A DNA stretch of 64,000 bases, taken from contig NZ_CP019449.1 in assembly GCF_001984035.1 (NCBI RefSeq), forward strand, positions 992,001 to 1,056,000, given 5' to 3'. Positions 48,532 through 58,107 of the stretch are shown piece after piece. How positions within the stretch are numbered: position 1 is the stretch's first letter; each line of letters begins with the position of its first letter. Both the position numbers and the translations under genes were made by a program. The notes below the pieces were generated by a model. It searched no databases, was not told the origin of the DNA, and saw only the letters and a program-made list of their open reading frames with translations. This stretch comes from Sphingopyxis sp. QXT-31 (lineage in GTDB: Bacteria; Pseudomonadota; Alphaproteobacteria; Sphingomonadales; Sphingomonadaceae).

Positions 48532-48584
48532 GTCCGGATCGCTCCGGTGCCTTCAGCCCCCATGTTCCCCCCTCGATTGAAACT

Positions 48585-49751
48585 TCAGCCCGCGCCTATC
48601 AGCTCGCGGCCGATCAGCATGCGCCGAATCTCGTTCGTCCCGGCGCCGATATCGAGCAGCTTGGCGTCGCGCCAGTAGCGCTCGACCGGCCAGTCCTTGG
48701 TATAGCCCGCGCCGCCCAGCGCCTGGATCGCCTCGCCCGCGACCTTCACCGCATTCTCGCTCGCGAGCAGGATGCAGCCCGCGGCGTCGAAGCGGGTCGT
48801 CTGCCCCGCGTCGCATGCCTTGGCGACGTTATAGACATAGGAGCGCGCCGACTGGAGCATCACATACATGTCGGCGACCTTGGCCTGCATCAGCTGGAAC
48901 GATCCGATCGGCTTGCCGAACTGCTTGCGCTCGCGAACATAGGGAATCACGGTATCGAGGCACGCCTGCATGATGCCGAGCTGCAGCCCCGAGAGCACGA
49001 CGCGCTCGTAATCGAGCCCCGACATCAGCACGCCGACCCCGCCATTCTCGGGGCCCATCACCTGCTCTTCGGAAATCTCGCAATCGTCGAAGACCAGCTC
49101 GGCGGTGGGCGAACCGCGCATGCCGACCTTGTCGATCTTCTGCCCGATCGAAAAGCCCGGCATGTCCTTTTCGATAAGGAAAGCGGTGATCCCGCGCGAT
49201 CCGGCCTCGGGGCTGGTCTTGGCATAAACGACGAGCGTGTCGGCGCAGGTCGCGTTGGTGATCCAGAATTTCGTCCCGTTGAGCACATAGCCGCCCTGGA
49301 CGCGTTCGGCCTTCAGTTTCATCGACACGACGTCGCTGCCGGCGCCGGCCTCGGACATCGCGAGGCTGCCGACATGCTCGCCCGAGATCAGCTTGGGCAG
49401 ATATTTCGCTTTCTGCTCCGGATTGCCCCAGCGACGGATCTGGTTGACGCACAGGTTCGAATGCGCGCCGTACGAGAGCCCGATCGCGCCGCTCGCGCGG
49501 CTCACTTCCTCGACCGCGATGACATGCTCGAGGTAACCGAGCCCCAGCCCGCCGAACTCCTCTTCCACCGTGATGCCGTGCAGCCCCAGTTCGCCCATCG
49601 CTGTCCATAATTTGTCGCGCGGAAACCAGTCCTCGGCGTCGGCGCGCGCCGCCAGCGGCGCGATCTTCTCGTCGGCGAAGCGGGCGGTGCTCTCGCGGAT
49701 CATCTCGGCATTCTCGCCGAGCGCGAAGTCGAAATCGGGGGTAGCGCGCAT
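48585..49751 (-). CDS. Isovaleryl-CoA dehydrogenase
   Basis: A 388-residue FAD acyl-CoA dehydrogenase for leucine breakdown. SYGAHSNLCVNQIRRWGNPEQKAKYLPKL and AMSEAGAGSDVVSMKLKAE are close to the IVD consensus. The catalytic Glu is at the IVD position (SGLDYERVVLSG), while the C-terminal site used by most relatives reads DIGAGT instead of YEGT, which supports IVD over medium- or short-chain enzymes. The start at 49751 follows GAGGAA. Methylcrotonyl-CoA carboxylase genes, often next to IVD, are absent here. Confidence 0.9.
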   Translation of the reverse strand: MRATPDFDFALGENAEMIRESTARFADEKIAPLAARADAEDWFPRDKLWTAMGELGLHGITVEEEFGGLGLGYLEHVIAVEEVSRASGAIGLSYGAHSNLCVNQIRRWGNPEQKAKYLPKLISGEHVGSLAMSEAGAGSDVVSMKLKAERVQGGYVLNGTKFWITNATCADTLVVYAKTSPEAGSRGITAFLIEKDMPGFSIGQKIDKVGMRGSPTAELVFDDCEISEEQVMGPENGGVGVLMSGLDYERVVLSGLQLGIMQACLDTVIPYVRERKQFGKPIGSFQLMQAKVADMYVMLQSARSYVYNVAKACDAGQTTRFDAAGCILLASENAVKVAGEAIQALGGAGYTKDWPVERYWRDAKLLDIGAGTNEIRRMLIGRELIGAG

Positions 49752-49886
49752 AAGTTCCTCTATTCTCTTGTCGGTTGCGACTAGCAGGAAGGTGCCGCAA
49801 ACAGAAGGGGATGCACAAGTCAGACTATTATGCCGAAAAGCCCATACTGCTTGCCTGCCGTCCAACGCGGCGGCAAGGGGCAGGCC

Positions 49887-50792
49887 ATGACGAGCGATAT
49901 GACGCATCTGGACCGCCTCGAGGCGGAAAGCATCCACATCATGCGCGAGGTGATGGCCGACGCCGCAAAGCCCGTAATGCTTTATAGCGTCGGCAAGGAC
50001 AGCGCGGTGATGCTGCATCTCGCGCGCAAGGCCTTCTATCCGTCGCCGCCGCCGTTCCCGCTGCTGCACGTCGACACGACGTGGAAGTTTCAGGCGATGT
50101 ACGAGCTTCGCAACCGGATGGCGGCCGAGTCGGGCATGGAGCTCATCGTCTACCAGAACCCCGAGGCGAAGGCGCGGGGGATCAACCCGTTCGACCATGG
50201 CCCCTTGCACACCGACATGTGGAAGACCGAGGGGCTGAAGCAGGCGCTCGATTTGCACGGCTTCGACGTCGCCTTCGGCGGCGCGCGGCGCGACGAGGAG
50301 AAGAGCCGCGCGAAGGAGCGCATCTTTTCGTTCCGCACCGCGTCGCACGGCTGGGACCCCAAGAAGCAGCGGCCGGAGCTCTGGAACCTCTACAACGCCC
50401 GCAAGGCCAAGGGCGAGAGCATCAGGGTGTTCCCGATCTCGAACTGGACCGAGCTTGACATCTGGCAGTATATCGCCCGCGAGGCCATTCCGATCGTCCC
50501 GCTCTACTTCGCCGCTCCGCGCCCGACGGTGGAGCGCGACGGCCTGCTGCTCATGGTCGACGACGAGCGCTTCCCGCTGCGCGATGGCGAAGTGCCCGTC
50601 GAGCGCTCGATCCGCTTCCGCACCCTCGGCTGCTACCCGCTGACCGGCGCGGTCGAGAGCGAGGCGACGACGCTTTCCGAAGTCATCCAGGAGATGCTGC
50701 TGACCACCACCAGCGAGCGTCAGGGCAGGGCGATCGACAAGGATGGCGGCGACGCGTCGATGGAGAAGAAGAAGCAGGAGGGGTATTTTTGA
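49887..50792 (+). CDS. cysD: Sulfate adenylyltransferase subunit 2
   Basis: A 301-residue PP-loop ATPase that makes adenosine 5'-phosphosulfate with CysN. The PP-loop is [55 protein letters not shown] and [16 protein letters not shown] are typical. The start at 49887 follows AAGGGGCAGG; 19 upstream in-frame codons are less likely coding. It is separated from cysNC by an intergenic repeat. Confidence 0.95.
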   Translation: MTSDMTHLDRLEAESIHIMREVMADAAKPVMLYSVGKDSAVMLHLARKAFYPSPPPFPLLHVDTTWKFQAMYELRNRMAAESGMELIVYQNPEAKARGINPFDHGPLHTDMWKTEGLKQALDLHGFDVAFGGARRDEEKSRAKERIFSFRTASHGWDPKKQRPELWNLYNARKAKGESIRVFPISNWTELDIWQYIAREAIPIVPLYFAAPRPTVERDGLLLMVDDERFPLRDGEVPVERSIRFRTLGCYPLTGAVESEATTLSEVIQEMLLTTTSERQGRAIDKDGGDASMEKKKQEGYF

Positions 50793-50808
50793 TGGCGGGC
50801 CTCATTAA

Positions 50809-50941
50809 ATCCTCCCCGCTTGCGGGGAGGTGGCAGCGCGAAGGGCTGACGGAGGGGGCTCTCGGCCTTGCGCCGCGCCAGACAGCCAACCCCCTCCACC
50901 ACCGCTTCGCGACGGTCCCCCTCCCCGCAAGCGGGGAGGAT
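50809..50941. repeat. Intergenic repeat, family A, between cysD and cysNC
   Basis: A 133-base copy of the family A element, inverted relative to the copy at 32210-32349. It starts ATCCTCCCCGCTTGCGGGGA, with TGGCAGCGCGAAGGGCTGAC near the left, and ends ACCACCGCTTCGCGACGGTC then CCCCTCCCCGCAAGCGGGG plus AGGAT. The end supplies GGGGAGGA as ribosome-binding site for the cysNC GTG. Confidence 0.82.
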
Positions 50942-50945
50942 CGCT

Positions 50946-52847
50946 GTGACTGACCCCATCTACGTCACCGACGCGCTGATCGCCGAGGATATCGACGCTT
51001 ACCTGGCGCAGCATCAGCAGAAGTCGCTGTTGCGCTTCATCACCTGCGGCTCGGTCGACGACGGCAAGTCGACGCTGATCGGGCGGCTGCTCTACGACAG
51101 CAAGATGATCTTCGAGGACCAGCTGGCGGCGCTCGAGGCCGACAGCAAGCGTGTCGGCACGCAGGGCCAGGAGATCGACTTCGCGCTGCTGGTGGATGGC
51201 CTCGCCGCCGAGCGCGAGCAGGGGATCACGATCGACGTCGCTTACCGCTTCTTCACGACCGAGAAGCGCAAGTTCATTGTCGCCGACACACCCGGCCATG
51301 AGCAGTATACGCGCAACATGGTCACCGGCGCCTCGACCGCCGACCTCGCGGTGATCCTGATCGACGCGCGCAAGGGCGTGCTCACCCAGACACGCCGCCA
51401 CAGCTTCCTCGCGCACCTGATCGGCATCAAGCATATCGTGCTGGCGGTGAACAAGATGGACCTCGTCGATTACGACAAGACGGTCTTCGAGCGCATCCTC
51501 TTGAGCTACCGCGCCTTCGCGACCGAGATCGGTATCACCCACTTCACCGCGATCCCCATCTCGGGGTTCAAGGGCGACAATATCACCGGCCTCTCGGACA
51601 ACACCCCCTGGTACAAGGGACCGGCGCTGGTCGAGCATCTGGAAAGCGTCGACGTCGCCGCCCAGCGCGACGCCGGGAAGCCCTTCCGCATGCCCGTGCA
51701 ATGGGTCAACCGGCCCAACCTCGACTTCCGCGGCTTCTCGGGCCTCGTTGCCGGCGGCTCGGTCAAGCCCGGCGATCCGGTGCGCATCCTGCCCAGCGGC
51801 AAGACCACGACCATCGCCCGCATCGTCACCCTCGGCGGCGACCTCGAAGAGGCGGTCGCGGGCCAGTCGGTGACGCTGACCTTGGCCGACGAGGTCGATT
51901 GCTCGCGCGGCGACGTCATCGCACTCGCCGATGGGCCGCCCGAGGTGGCCGACCGGTTCGAGGCGACGCTCGTGTGGATGGCCGACGAGGCGATGATCCC
52001 GGGCCGCGCCTATTGGCTCAAGCTCGCGACGCAGACGGTATCGGCGACGGTGGCGGCGCCGAAGTATGAGATCAACGTCAACACGCGCGACCATCTCGCG
52101 GCGAAGACGCTCGACCTCAACGGCATCGGCGTCGTCGAGGTCGCGACCGACAAGCCGCTGGTGTTCGAGGCCTATAATGACAACCGCACGCTCGGCGGCT
52201 TTATCCTGATCGACAAGCTGACCAACGCCACCGTCGCCGCGGGCATGCTGCACTTCAGCCTGCGCCGTGCGCAGAACGTCCATTGGCAGGCGACCGACAT
52301 CGACCGCACCGCGCATGCCGCCCTCAAGAACCAGAAGCCGGCATTGCTCTGGTTCACCGGCCTCTCGGGCTCGGGCAAGTCGACGATCGCCAACCTCGTC
52401 GAGAAGAAGCTCCACCGGATGAACCGGCACACGTTCCTCCTGGACGGCGACAATGTCCGCCACGGGCTGAACAAGGACCTGGGGTTCACCGAGGCCGACC
52501 GCATCGAGAATATCCGCCGCGTCGGCGAGGTCGCCAAGCTGATGACCGACGCCGGCCTAATCGTCATCACCGCGTTCATCAGTCCGTTCAAGGCCGAACG
52601 CGACATGGTCCGCGCGATGCTGCCCGAAGGCGAGTTTATCGAGATCTTCGTCGATACCCCGCTCGCCGAGGCCGAGAAGCGCGACGTCAAGGGTCTCTAC
52701 AAGAAAGCCCGCGCCGGACAGCTCAAGAATTTCACCGGCATCGACAGCCCCTATGAGGCGCCCGAAGACGCCGAAATACGCATAGACACGACCGCGATGA
52801 CGCCCGAAGAAGCAGCGGACCTGATCGTCGATCGCCTGCTGGGGTAA
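50946..52847 (+). CDS. cysNC: Bifunctional sulfate adenylyltransferase subunit 1/adenylylsulfate kinase
   Basis: A 633-residue fusion. Residues 1-445 are the EF-Tu-like GTPase CysN (P-loop [20 protein letters not shown], switch [16 protein letters not shown], guanine-binding NKMD in [13 protein letters not shown]). Residues 450-633 are APS kinase CysC (P-loop [30 protein letters not shown]). With CysD it converts sulfate to APS and on to PAPS. The GTG start at 50946 has GGGGAGGA 5 bases upstream, contributed by the repeat. It abuts cysQ directly. Confidence 0.96.
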   Translation: MTDPIYVTDALIAEDIDAYLAQHQQKSLLRFITCGSVDDGKSTLIGRLLYDSKMIFEDQLAALEADSKRVGTQGQEIDFALLVDGLAAEREQGITIDVAYRFFTTEKRKFIVADTPGHEQYTRNMVTGASTADLAVILIDARKGVLTQTRRHSFLAHLIGIKHIVLAVNKMDLVDYDKTVFERILLSYRAFATEIGITHFTAIPISGFKGDNITGLSDNTPWYKGPALVEHLESVDVAAQRDAGKPFRMPVQWVNRPNLDFRGFSGLVAGGSVKPGDPVRILPSGKTTTIARIVTLGGDLEEAVAGQSVTLTLADEVDCSRGDVIALADGPPEVADRFEATLVWMADEAMIPGRAYWLKLATQTVSATVAAPKYEINVNTRDHLAAKTLDLNGIGVVEVATDKPLVFEAYNDNRTLGGFILIDKLTNATVAAGMLHFSLRRAQNVHWQATDIDRTAHAALKNQKPALLWFTGLSGSGKSTIANLVEKKLHRMNRHTFLLDGDNVRHGLNKDLGFTEADRIENIRRVGEVAKLMTDAGLIVITAFISPFKAERDMVRAMLPEGEFIEIFVDTPLAEAEKRDVKGLYKKARAGQLKNFTGIDSPYEAPEDAEIRIDTTAMTPEEAADLIVDRLLG

Positions 52848-53600
52848 ATGATGGAATTCGAAAGCGATGAAGCGCTCGCCGAGCGGCTGGCCGCGGCGGC
52901 AGGGCAAATCTTGATCGATCTGCGCGCCACGAGCGGGCTCGAAGGCAAGGAACTCGGCAAGGCCGGCGATGAGCAGGCGAACGCGATGCTGATGCGCGAA
53001 CTGCGCGCCGCACGCCCCGACGACGCGATCCTCTCCGAAGAAGAAAAGGACAGCCTCACCCGCTGCGCCTTCGCGCGCTGCTGGGTGGTCGACCCGCTCG
53101 ACGGCACGCGCGAATATGGCGAGGGCCGCACCGACTGGGCCGTCCATGTCGCGCTCGCGGTCGAAGGCGTGCCGACGGTCGGCGCGGTCGCGCTGCCCGG
53201 CCTCGGCATCACCTTGAGCTCGGCCAATCCCTGGCCGCTCGGCGCCGCCAATGTGCCGCCGAAGATGCTGGTCAGCCGCACACGTCCCGCCGCCGAGGCG
53301 CTGTTCGTCGCCGAGAAGATCGGCGCCGAGCTGGTCGGCATGGGCTCGGCGGGCGCCAAGGCCATGGCGGTGGTGCGCGGCGAGGCCGACATCTACCTCC
53401 ACACCGGCGGCCAATATGAATGGGACAATTGCGCCCCCGCGGCGGTCGCGGCGGCAGCGGGGCTGCATGTGAGCCGCGTCGACGGGTCGCCGCTCGTCTA
53501 TAATTGCGAAAATCCCTATCTGCCGGATTTGCTGATCTGCCGGAAGGAGTTCACGGATGAAGTGCTGCGGCTGGCGGGGGAGTTTGTGATGAGCCGATAG
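52848..53600 (+). CDS. cysQ: 3'(2'),5'-bisphosphate nucleotidase CysQ
   Basis: A 250-residue IMPase-superfamily phosphatase that removes 3'-phospho-AMP left after PAPS use. Metal-site motifs: ILSEEEKD, WVVDPLDGTREYGEGRTDWAVHVAL and YEWDNCAPAAVAAAAG. It begins right after the cysNC stop, completing the sulfate-assimilation operon cysD-cysNC-cysQ. The sulfite-forming reductase genes are not in the window. Confidence 0.94.
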   Translation: MMEFESDEALAERLAAAAGQILIDLRATSGLEGKELGKAGDEQANAMLMRELRAARPDDAILSEEEKDSLTRCAFARCWVVDPLDGTREYGEGRTDWAVHVALAVEGVPTVGAVALPGLGITLSSANPWPLGAANVPPKMLVSRTRPAAEALFVAEKIGAELVGMGSAGAKAMAVVRGEADIYLHTGGQYEWDNCAPAAVAAAAGLHVSRVDGSPLVYNCENPYLPDLLICRKEFTDEVLRLAGEFVMSR

Positions 53601-53605
53601 GTGCA

Positions 53606-53782
53606 TCCTCCCCCTCGATGGGGGAGGCAGCGAGACTTGGAAGCTTGCTTCCTAGTCGCAGCGGTAGGGGTGCTCTCTCGTCCTGGGGCGGCGGTGCAAG
53701 GATGCGGCATCACCCCCATCCAACTTCGCCTAGCCGCTTCGCGACAAGGCTTCGTATCCTTCCCCCATCAAGGGGGAAGGAA
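53606..53782. repeat. Intergenic repeat, family C
   Basis: About 177 bases. It starts ATCCTCCCCCTCGATGGGGG, then GCAGCGAGACTTGGAAGCTT with GCTTCCTAGTCGCAGCGG, and ends CTTCGTATCCTTCCCCCATC with AAGGGGGAAGG. A second copy in the same orientation is at 61496-61673, differing mostly in the central part. Terminal and inner segments are inverted repeats. Confidence 0.78.
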
Positions 53783-53854
53783 GGCGATTGCCACCGCGCG
53801 CCGCGCCCCCTAAAACCAGTTGCATCGAAAAACCGAAACCATGGGAGACGCGCG

Positions 53855-54985
53855 ATGACCGACCTGCCTGCCACCAACCTCGTGATGCTGACGCTGGTGA
53901 AGCCCGAGGGCCAGCTCGAGGTCTTTTTCGAGCGCCGCCCGATGCCCGAGCCGCAGGCGCACGAGGTGCTGGTCAAGGTGCTGACCACCCCGATCAACCC
54001 CTCGGACCTCGGCCTGCTGTTCGGCGGCGCCGACATGGCGACGGCGCGCGCGTCCGAACGCGACGGGCTCCCCGTCATCACCGCCGATATCCCGCCCGCG
54101 GGCATGCGCGCGATGACGGGCCGCGTCGGCGACGCGCTGGCGATCGGCAACGAAGGCTGCGGGCTAGTGGTCAAGGCCGGCTCGTCGCCAGAGGCGCAGG
54201 CGCTGCTCGGCAAGACCGTCGCGCTGCTCGGCGGCGAGATGTACGCCGAATATCGCTGCCTGCCGGTGCAGATGACGATGGCGCTGCCCGACGGCACCGA
54301 CCCGGTCGACGGCGCCTCCTGCTTCGTCAACCCGCTGACCTCGCTGGCCTTTACCGAGACGATGCGCATGGAGGGGCATAGCGCGCTTGTCCACACCGCC
54401 GCGGCGTCGAACCTCGGCCAGATGCTCGTCAAGATCTGCGCCAAGGACGGCATCCCGCTGGTCAATATCGTGCGCAGCGATGCGCAGGTCGAAATTCTCA
54501 AGGGCATCGGCGCGACGCACATCGTCAACAGCAGCGCCGAGGATTTCCAGGACCGGCTGGTCGATGCGATCGTCGAAACCGGCGCGACCCTGGGCTTTGA
54601 CGCGATTGGCGGCGGCAAGCTCGCGGGCCAGATCCTCGCGGCGATGGAAGTCGCCGCGGTCAAGCGCATGACGACCTACAGCCGCTACGGCTCGGACAGC
54701 TACAAGCAGGTCTATATCTACGGCGCGCTCGACCTCGGCCCGACGGTGCTGAACCGCAGCTTCGGCCTGACCTGGGGCCTCGGCGGCTTCCTCCTCACCC
54801 CCTTCATGCAGAAGGCGGGCTGGGAGGTCGTCGGCCGCATGCGCCAGCGCGTCGTCGATGAACTCACGACGACGTTCAAGAGCCACTACAGCCATGAAAT
54901 CTCGCTGACCGAGGCGCTGAACCTCGACACAGCGCACGCCTACAACGCCAAGCGCACGGGCGAGAAATATCTGATCCGGCCGTGA
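53855..54985 (+). CDS. Zinc-type/quinone-oxidoreductase-like alcohol dehydrogenase (MDR) family protein
   Basis: A 376-residue medium-chain dehydrogenase/reductase. The N-terminal GroES-like domain has HEVLVKVLTTPINPSDLGLL and GNEGCGLVVKAG. The Rossmann domain has ALVHTAAASNLGQMLVKICAKDGIPLVNIVR (AASNxGQ variant of the GxGxxG loop) and GATLGFDAIGGGKLAGQIL. No structural zinc Cys cluster is visible, so a zinc-free NAD(P)H-dependent reductase is likely. The start at 53855 follows GGGAG. Substrate unknown. Confidence 0.88.
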   Translation: MTDLPATNLVMLTLVKPEGQLEVFFERRPMPEPQAHEVLVKVLTTPINPSDLGLLFGGADMATARASERDGLPVITADIPPAGMRAMTGRVGDALAIGNEGCGLVVKAGSSPEAQALLGKTVALLGGEMYAEYRCLPVQMTMALPDGTDPVDGASCFVNPLTSLAFTETMRMEGHSALVHTAAASNLGQMLVKICAKDGIPLVNIVRSDAQVEILKGIGATHIVNSSAEDFQDRLVDAIVETGATLGFDAIGGGKLAGQILAAMEVAAVKRMTTYSRYGSDSYKQVYIYGALDLGPTVLNRSFGLTWGLGGFLLTPFMQKAGWEVVGRMRQRVVDELTTTFKSHYSHEISLTEALNLDTAHAYNAKRTGEKYLIRP

Positions 54986-55026
54986 TCAGGCCGTAGGAGC
55001 GGGGATCGGGCGATTGCGACATCTTA

Positions 55027-55173
55027 ATCCTCCCTGAGGCGAAGCCGTGGGGAGGGGGACCACCCGCAGGGTGGTGGGGGGGCGCGGGAGGTGATACGCC
55101 GAGCTCGGCTGCACGCACCCCTCCACCATGCTTCGCATGGTCCCCCTCCCCATCGCTTCGCGACAGGGAGGAT
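55027..55173. repeat. Intergenic repeat, family B
   Basis: A 147-base element between convergent genes. The left end is ATCCTCCCTGAGGCGAAGCC, followed by inner hairpin ACCACCC-GCA-GGGTGGT. The right end has inner hairpin ACCATGC-TTC-GCATGGT, then CCCCATCGCTTCGCGACAGG and GAGGAT. The copy at 59496-59645 is the same element inverted, with different but still paired inner stems. Confidence 0.8.
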
Positions 55174-55207
55174 TAGGACGGTCCGCGCCCCACCCCAAAT
55201 CTGCCTG

Positions 55208-56362
55208 TTACCGCTTCATGCACTGCCGCACATCGTCGCGCTTATATTCGCTGCAGTTCCACAGCGCCTTCTCGAACCCCGCCTTATCGTCGCGGAGGTA
55301 AGAGAAGGTCATCGCCGCGCGCTGGGTGTCGCTCATCGCCTCGGTCTCGGGCTTGAGCACCGGGTTGGTCCAGCCCATGAACTTGCAATATTCGCGCGTA
55401 CCGCAAAGCCTCAGCGCGAGCGTCACGAAGCTTTCGGGGGTCGCCTTGCGGTCGAGCGTGATGGTGATCGTCTCGCGCCCGCCCGACACGACCTGTCCCG
55501 GCACTGCGACGCCGGTGATCCGCGGCTCGCCGACCGCGGCGTCGACCTCGGCGGCGAGTTCGGTCGCGGCGCCCGCCATGTGCAGCGGCGACAGCGCCGC
55601 CATCTTGGCGATCGGCGTCTCGACCCCCGATATCGCGCCGCGGAACGCGCCCGGCGTGCCCCAATAGCCCGGCCAGCGGAAGAAGAGGTGGGTGTCGACG
55701 ATCGCGATCTTCTCGAGGCTGTCGCTCCAATAGGGGCGCACCCAGTCGGTGTGGTAATGCGTCGCGAGCCCGACGCGCGGGTCGACTCCGCCCGCGAGCA
55801 CGATCTCGGCATTGACCTGCGCGCGCGTCCACGCCGCGTCCGAATAGCGGCGCGCCAGCGCGCCGTCGCAGGTGAAGGTGAACTGGCAGCCGGTGACGCG
55901 TTCCGACCCCTGGAACACCACGCCGCAGATCGACTTGGGGAAAGCGGGGTGGCGCGCGCGGTTCACGATGACCTGGCCGACCGCGCGCTGGCCCATATTG
56001 TCGTCGCCCGCCTCGTAGAGCATCGCCGCCGCAAGGCAGTCGCGCGCGCGGCCGCGGTTGTCGGCATCGCCCGAATAAACGAAGGGCCGCGCCGCGACGA
56101 CGCCCTTGGTGATCAGCGGGATCTTCGCATTGGCGGCGCGCGCGTCGTCCTCGGTCACCGGGGCGAGTTCCATCGGCAGCACCTCAGGCACCGTGCTCGC
56201 GGGCGGCGCGACGGGGGGCAGGCGCACGCTGTAGCTCGCGGGGCCGCTCAGGCTGCTCGCATAGAGCACGCCCACGATCGCCGCGACCGTAAGCAGCGCG
56301 AACAGCCACGCCGACCGGTCGCGCCACAGCGGCGTCGTCGATTTGGGCGCCTCGGGCGCCAT
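55208..56362 (-). CDS. SleB-type cell wall hydrolase, membrane-anchored
   Basis: A 384-residue protein with an N-terminal transmembrane anchor (SAWLFALLTVAAIVGVLYAS, about residues 17-36). The Hydrolase_2/SleB domain (PF07486) is at about residues 105-230: DCLAAAMLYEAGDDNMGQRAVGQVIVNRARHP, VVFQGSERVTGCQFTFTCDG and THYHTDWVRPYW. The Glu in MLYEAG is the expected catalytic residue for a lytic transglycosylase-like activity. A C-terminal region with Cys-containing motifs (LRLCGTREYCKFM, CSEYKRDDVRQCMKR) is additional. It ends 10 bases downstream of the cysK gene. Confidence 0.87.
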   Translation of the reverse strand: MAPEAPKSTTPLWRDRSAWLFALLTVAAIVGVLYASSLSGPASYSVRLPPVAPPASTVPEVLPMELAPVTEDDARAANAKIPLITKGVVAARPFVYSGDADNRGRARDCLAAAMLYEAGDDNMGQRAVGQVIVNRARHPAFPKSICGVVFQGSERVTGCQFTFTCDGALARRYSDAAWTRAQVNAEIVLAGGVDPRVGLATHYHTDWVRPYWSDSLEKIAIVDTHLFFRWPGYWGTPGAFRGAISGVETPIAKMAALSPLHMAGAATELAAEVDAAVGEPRITGVAVPGQVVSGGRETITITLDRKATPESFVTLALRLCGTREYCKFMGWTNPVLKPETEAMSDTQRAAMTFSYLRDDKAGFEKALWNCSEYKRDDVRQCMKR

Positions 56363-56371
56363 GGCGGGGGC

Positions 56372-57292
56372 TCAGATTTCCGGGAGGAAGTCGGGGACCG
56401 AGAGGTAGCGCTCGCCGGTGTCGTAGTTGAAACCGAGGACGCGGCTGCCCGCGGGCAATTCCTTCAGTTTCTGCGCGATGGCCGCGAGGGTGGCGCCCGA
56501 CGAGATGCCGACGAGCATGCCTTCCTCGGTCGCTGAGCGGCGCGCATAATCCTTGGCGTCGGCGGCGTCGACCTTGATCACGCCGTCGAGCAGGTCGGTG
56601 TGCAGGTTGCGCGGGATGAAGCCGGCGCCAATGCCCTGGATCGGGTGCGGCGCGGGCTGGCCGCCCGAAATCACCGGCGAGGCTTCGGGCTCGACCGCAT
56701 AGACCTTGAGGTCAGGCCAGCGTTCTTTCAGGAACTGCGCCGTGCCGGTGATATGCCCGCCGGTGCCTACTCCGGTGATCAGCACGTCGATCGGGCTGTC
56801 CTTGAAATCCTCGTAGATTTCGGGGCCGGTGGTGCGGACATGGACGTCGATATTGGCTTCGTTTTCGAACTGCTGCGGCATCCACGCGCCGGGGGTGGTC
56901 TCGACCAGCTCGATCGCGCGCTCGATCGCGCCCTTCATGCCCTTTTCGCGCGGCGTCAGGTCGAAGGTCGCGCCATAGGCGAGCATCAGCCGGCGGCGTT
57001 CGAGCGACATGCTTTCGGGCATCACGAGCACGAGCTTGTAGCCCTTGACCGCGGCCGCCATCGCCAGGCCGATGCCGGTGTTGCCCGACGTCGGCTCGAC
57101 GATGGTGCCGCCCTGCTTGAGGCTGCCGTCGCGTTCGGCGGCCTCGATCATCGCGAGGCCGATTCGATCCTTGATCGACCCGCCCGGGTTGCTGCGTTCC
57201 GACTTCACCCAGACCTCGGCGTCGGGGAACAGCTTGGCGACCCGGATATGCGGGGTGTTGCCGATGGTATCGAGGATCGAATTGGCTTTCAT
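56372..57292 (-). CDS. cysK: Cysteine synthase A
   Basis: A 306-residue PLP enzyme making cysteine from O-acetylserine and sulfide. The PLP lysine is in [40 protein letters not shown] and [19 protein letters not shown] bind substrate and phosphate; [13 protein letters not shown] is near the C-terminus. The ATG overlaps the stop of the upstream alpha/beta hydrolase gene by four bases. It functionally completes the cys genes located just upstream on the other strand. Confidence 0.95.
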   Translation of the reverse strand: MKANSILDTIGNTPHIRVAKLFPDAEVWVKSERSNPGGSIKDRIGLAMIEAAERDGSLKQGGTIVEPTSGNTGIGLAMAAAVKGYKLVLVMPESMSLERRRLMLAYGATFDLTPREKGMKGAIERAIELVETTPGAWMPQQFENEANIDVHVRTTGPEIYEDFKDSPIDVLITGVGTGGHITGTAQFLKERWPDLKVYAVEPEASPVISGGQPAPHPIQGIGAGFIPRNLHTDLLDGVIKVDAADAKDYARRSATEEGMLVGISSGATLAAIAQKLKELPAGSRVLGFNYDTGERYLSVPDFLPEI

Positions 57293-57957
57293 GGTCGGAA
57301 TGCACTTTCCCTATGTTCGAAGCGCGGATCGCGGCGGACCCGGTTGGGCCAGTCGCCGGCCCGGACCCACAGCTTTTCGTCAGCCAGGGCGGGCACGGGC
57401 GCGGGTTGTAACGAGGCGAGAAGATACTGTCCATAAGGCCAGTCGCCGATCCCCGAGTCGGCGTTGATATGCCCGAACGGCCCCGCGTTGACGAAGCGCG
57501 CGTCCCACTGCCGCGACAGGCGCCAGACATGCGCGGTCTTGGCATAGGGGTCGTTGTCGCTGGCGACGACGATCATCGGGGTGCGCGAGGTGAAGCTCGC
57601 GGGCTCGGTGAAGCTGGCCACGCGATTGTCGCGGCGCAGGTCGCCGAGGTCGGGCGGCGCCACGAGCAGCGCGCCGAGCACGCGGGCGCGGGACAAGCCC
57701 CCGGCCGAAGCGAACCAGTCGGCGAAGGCGTGGCAGCCGAGGCTGTGCGCGGCGATGAGCACCGGTTCGTCCTCGGCGTCGATCGCGTCGGCGATGCGGC
57801 GCTTCCATACGTCGCGGTCGGGGGCGCTCCAGTCGCCGAGATCGACTCGCTCGCAATCGGCGAACTTATGCTCCCACAGGCTCTGCCAGTGGCGCGGGCC
57901 GCTGTTGTCGAGCCCCGGAATTGTCAGGATTTTGTGGCGGATCGGGGAAAATTGCAT
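57289..57957 (-). CDS. RBBP9/YdeN-like alpha/beta hydrolase
   Basis: A 222-residue serine hydrolase of the RBBP9/YdeN family (PF06821). Nucleophile elbow is [14 protein letters not shown], oxyanion region [19 protein letters not shown], and acid/His candidates are in [19 protein letters not shown] and [16 protein letters not shown]. The start at 57957 follows GGAG by 8 bases; the longer frame to 58020 lacks one. It precedes cysK with a four-base overlap. The 150-base upstream gap contains an AT-rich stretch (58005-58045) that could hold a promoter. Confidence 0.87.
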   Translation of the reverse strand: MQFSPIRHKILTIPGLDNSGPRHWQSLWEHKFADCERVDLGDWSAPDRDVWKRRIADAIDAEDEPVLIAAHSLGCHAFADWFASAGGLSRARVLGALLVAPPDLGDLRRDNRVASFTEPASFTSRTPMIVVASDNDPYAKTAHVWRLSRQWDARFVNAGPFGHINADSGIGDWPYGQYLLASLQPAPVPALADEKLWVRAGDWPNRVRRDPRFEHRESAFRP

Positions 57958-58107
57958 CTCGGATTCTCCGTTGGTTGGGCCAGGGGAACCGCGGTGACGG
58001 GTGCAATCGAGATAATTCAACTAAATAAATTGACAATCACTTTGTGGCGAAAGGAAGGCAGTTTGCGACGAGTTGAAATCGCCTGTTCGGGAGGGCGCGG
58101 AAATGCG

